The notes below the pieces were generated by a model, which did no database searches, was not told the origin of the DNA, and saw only the letters and a list, made by a program, of their open reading frames with translations. A program made the position numbers and the translations under genes. Below are positions 62,498 to 64,000 of a stretch of DNA of 64,000 nucleotides, piece after piece. This stretch comes from Bacteroidota bacterium. GTDB taxonomy: Bacteria; Bacteroidota; Ignavibacteria; Ignavibacteriales; Melioribacteraceae. The stretch lies in contig JAHISV010000002.1 of the NCBI GenBank assembly GCA_018818065.1, forward strand, positions 1-64,000, given 5' to 3'. Position 1 is the stretch's first letter. Every line of letters starts with the position of its first letter.

Positions 62498-62506
62498 ATA
62501 TTATTT

Positions 62507-64000
62507 ATGTTTAGAAACTATTACATTCTCAACCGGCAGGTATGCGAATTAAATGAGAGGCTAAGTGGAGTAGAAATCCAGGAGTCCTATTCTCAGGATA
62601 AGAATAAGTTGTTTTTGAAAATTGCGTCCGATGGCCACCCTGACCGTCATCTTATAATTTCTGTTGATCAGAATTTGCCTTATATATCGATAAAGAACGA
62701 TCATCGCAGGGCTAAAAAGAACAATCCCAATTTATTTCCGGGTATCTTTCCCTCCGAAATAACGGCAGTACAAATTGCTGAGGATGATAGGATTATTAAA
62801 TTCGTACTTACCAGAGGTGATTTGTACTTTTTGGTTAGAGGAGGCAAATCGAACATTATTCATATTAGCGTGGATGATGAGGTAAGTACTTTTAAAAAAA
62901 ATGCCGATGATGAAAAATTGCTGCTGTTAGATGAGTTAAAAGTTAAAAGCTGGACATCTTATTTCAATTTCCCAGACTTATCTGAATTTGATATTTCAGA
63001 ATCGCCCGATAATATTAGAAAAAGCATTCCAACATTAGGCTCTGAGATTGTTAGAGAGATCAAGTCTCAAGATTCAAATAATGTTCTTGTCTCAATTAAT
63101 TCTCTTCTAAGCGAGATAGCACAGGATTCAATTTCAGTGTTTTACTCTGAGGATTTAGGTAAGGTAGTCCTTTTACCCTCCAACTCAGTATTGGCAATAA
63201 ATTCTGATGCTCAAAAATTTAGTAGTACTCTTGAAGCAGTTTCTTATTTCGTTAATCAATCTTATAAAACACAAAATTCAAACGTAATAGAGAAGGATGT
63301 CGCTAAACATCTGGATAAGGAACTGACAACAATTTCCAGTAAGCTGAATAAACTAAGAAAAAGAGTTGAATCAGGATGCCTGGATGAAGAATATAAAAGG
63401 TATGGAAGTTTATTACTGGCAAATCTTCACTTATTAAGAAAAGGGATGACGAAAATAGAAATAACTGACTATAATTCAGGCGAAATTATTTCGATCAATT
63501 TGAATGAAAAACTTCCTCCAAATAAGAACGTTGATTACTATTTTCAAAAATCGAAGGATGAAAGGATCAGTTACGAAAAATCTATAGAACTCTTTAACAA
63601 TACCGAAAAAAATTACAATGAACTTATTCAAAAGAAGAATGCTTTTGAAGATGCTGTTGACACAAGTGAAATCAAAGTTATTTCTGATGAGTTAAACCTG
63701 ACACGAAATAAACCAGAGAAAAAGAAATTGGAAGATAATATTAAATACAGGCATTTTATTTTTGAAGGAAAATATCATGTTTATATTGGAAGGGATAACG
63801 TAAATAATGATCTTGTAACATTCAAAATGGCAAAACAGAACGATATTTGGATGCATGCACGAGGCTTACCCGGCTCTCACGTGGTTTTAAGGATCGATAA
63901 CACCAAAGAACCCGTACCCAAAAATATACTAAAGAGCGTCGCTTCCCTGGCAGCCTATTACAGTAAAGCTAAAACTGCAGGGATTGTTCCCGTGGCTTAT
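62507..64000 (+). CDS. NFACT family protein (RqcH-like), 3' end outside window
   Basis: NFACT proteins (RqcH in bacteria, formerly fibronectin-binding protein A-like) rescue stalled large subunits by adding alanine tails. The open frame runs 498 codons without a stop to the window edge. The NFACT-N domain has the motif DDRIIKFVL and SGVEIQESYSQDKNK; a helical hairpin region (about 250-400, coiled-coil) follows; and NFACT-R begins with GKYHVYIGRDNVNNDLVTF and contains the diagnostic DIWMHARGLPGSHVVL. The gene begins 9 bases after the GlmU-like stop. The last part of the NFACT-R domain is outside the window. A role in ribosome quality control is inferred from the family. Confidence 0.9.
   Translation, partial: MFRNYYILNRQVCELNERLSGVEIQESYSQDKNKLFLKIASDGHPDRHLIISVDQNLPYISIKNDHRRAKKNNPNLFPGIFPSEITAVQIAEDDRIIKFVLTRGDLYFLVRGGKSNIIHISVDDEVSTFKKNADDEKLLLLDELKVKSWTSYFNFPDLSEFDISESPDNIRKSIPTLGSEIVREIKSQDSNNVLVSINSLLSEIAQDSISVFYSEDLGKVVLLPSNSVLAINSDAQKFSSTLEAVSYFVNQSYKTQNSNVIEKDVAKHLDKELTTISSKLNKLRKRVESGCLDEEYKRYGSLLLANLHLLRKGMTKIEITDYNSGEIISINLNEKLPPNKNVDYYFQKSKDERISYEKSIELFNNTEKNYNELIQKKNAFEDAVDTSEIKVISDELNLTRNKPEKKKLEDNIKYRHFIFEGKYHVYIGRDNVNNDLVTFKMAKQNDIWMHARGLPGSHVVLRIDNTKEPVPKNILKSVASLAAYYSKAKTAGIVPVAY

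Noticed and set aside
63876-63892. CACGTG-containing stretch as a possible parS
   Set aside because: Only the central six to eight bases match; the outer arms do not fit TGTTTCACGTGAAACA.

Overview
This is a 64 kb AT-rich stretch of bacterial chromosome that reads almost entirely as dense housekeeping DNA in the standard bacterial code. The gene content points to a Gram-negative member of the Bacteroidota/Chlorobiota/Ignavibacteriota group, most likely an Ignavibacteria-type organism. The signs are a FadL-type porin, SPOR and other lipoproteins, an ExbB/ExbD/ExbD set, an MlaD protein, a parA-parB-DUF5683 cluster, a GlmU-like sugar nucleotidyltransferase family typical of that group, HprK with a short HPF, and frequent TTG/GTG starts behind strong Shine-Dalgarno sequences. 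The lineage is an inference; no rRNA gene is present.

Layout. 1-6.2 kb: the 3' part of ptsI, then a three-gene envelope operon (HEXXH metalloprotease/beta-propeller/outer-membrane barrel fusion, beta-propeller lipoprotein, PEGA-like protein). 6.2-10.1 kb: polA on the minus strand and a divergent secreted EEP-family phosphodiesterase. 10.1-12.3 kb: a 403 bp regulatory-looking gap, then exbB-exbD-exbD ending in a clear terminator. 12.3-17.7 kb: YqeY, CvpA, mutS2 (split by a one-base frameshift), a biotin carboxylase and its biotin carrier. 17.7-27.2 kb: FadL porin and terminator, SPOR lipoprotein, phytol/dolichol-kinase-like protein, ssb, CNNM/CBS protein, unknown membrane protein, MlaD protein, gamma-glutamyltransferase, acpS, mnmA, HNH nuclease. 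27.3-42.5 kb: trpS, scpA-scpB-rluB, lysS, gamma-carbonic anhydrase, ybeY, Smg-like DUF494, topA, Xer recombinase, hpf, hprK, M23 peptidase, DUF2795-like protein, holB, PSP1/RicT, hydroxyacyl-CoA dehydrogenase. 42.6-46.6 kb: a ClC channel with CBS and RCK_C domains, then a small accessory patch with two unrecognised, apparently related one-helix membrane proteins flanked by a direct repeat and a perfect 28-bp palindrome. 46.6-61.1 kb is mostly minus strand: small membrane protein, lipid kinase, ftsY, pgsA, purF, tRNA-Pro(GGG) directly behind a MerR gene, aroQ, two unknown genes, ppx (plus strand), Yip1, DUF5683, parB, parA, UPF0173 hydrolase, cdaA, folP, rpe, PASTA-only protein. 61.3-64 kb: a GlmU-like protein and an NFACT/RqcH protein that runs off the right edge.

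How it works together. Most genes serve replication and segregation (polA, ssb, topA, holB, xer, scpAB, parAB), translation and its quality control (trpS, lysS, mnmA, ybeY, rluB, hpf, RqcH-like), and envelope building and transport. PtsI and HprK hint at a regulatory PTS, and CdaA indicates c-di-AMP signalling. The less ordinary parts are the protease/barrel operon, the 44.9-46.4 kb pair, the mutS2 frameshift, the MerR-tRNA junction, the HNH gene with no usual start codon, and the kinase-less PASTA protein next to rpe. No CRISPR array, transposase, prophage or rRNA operon was seen.
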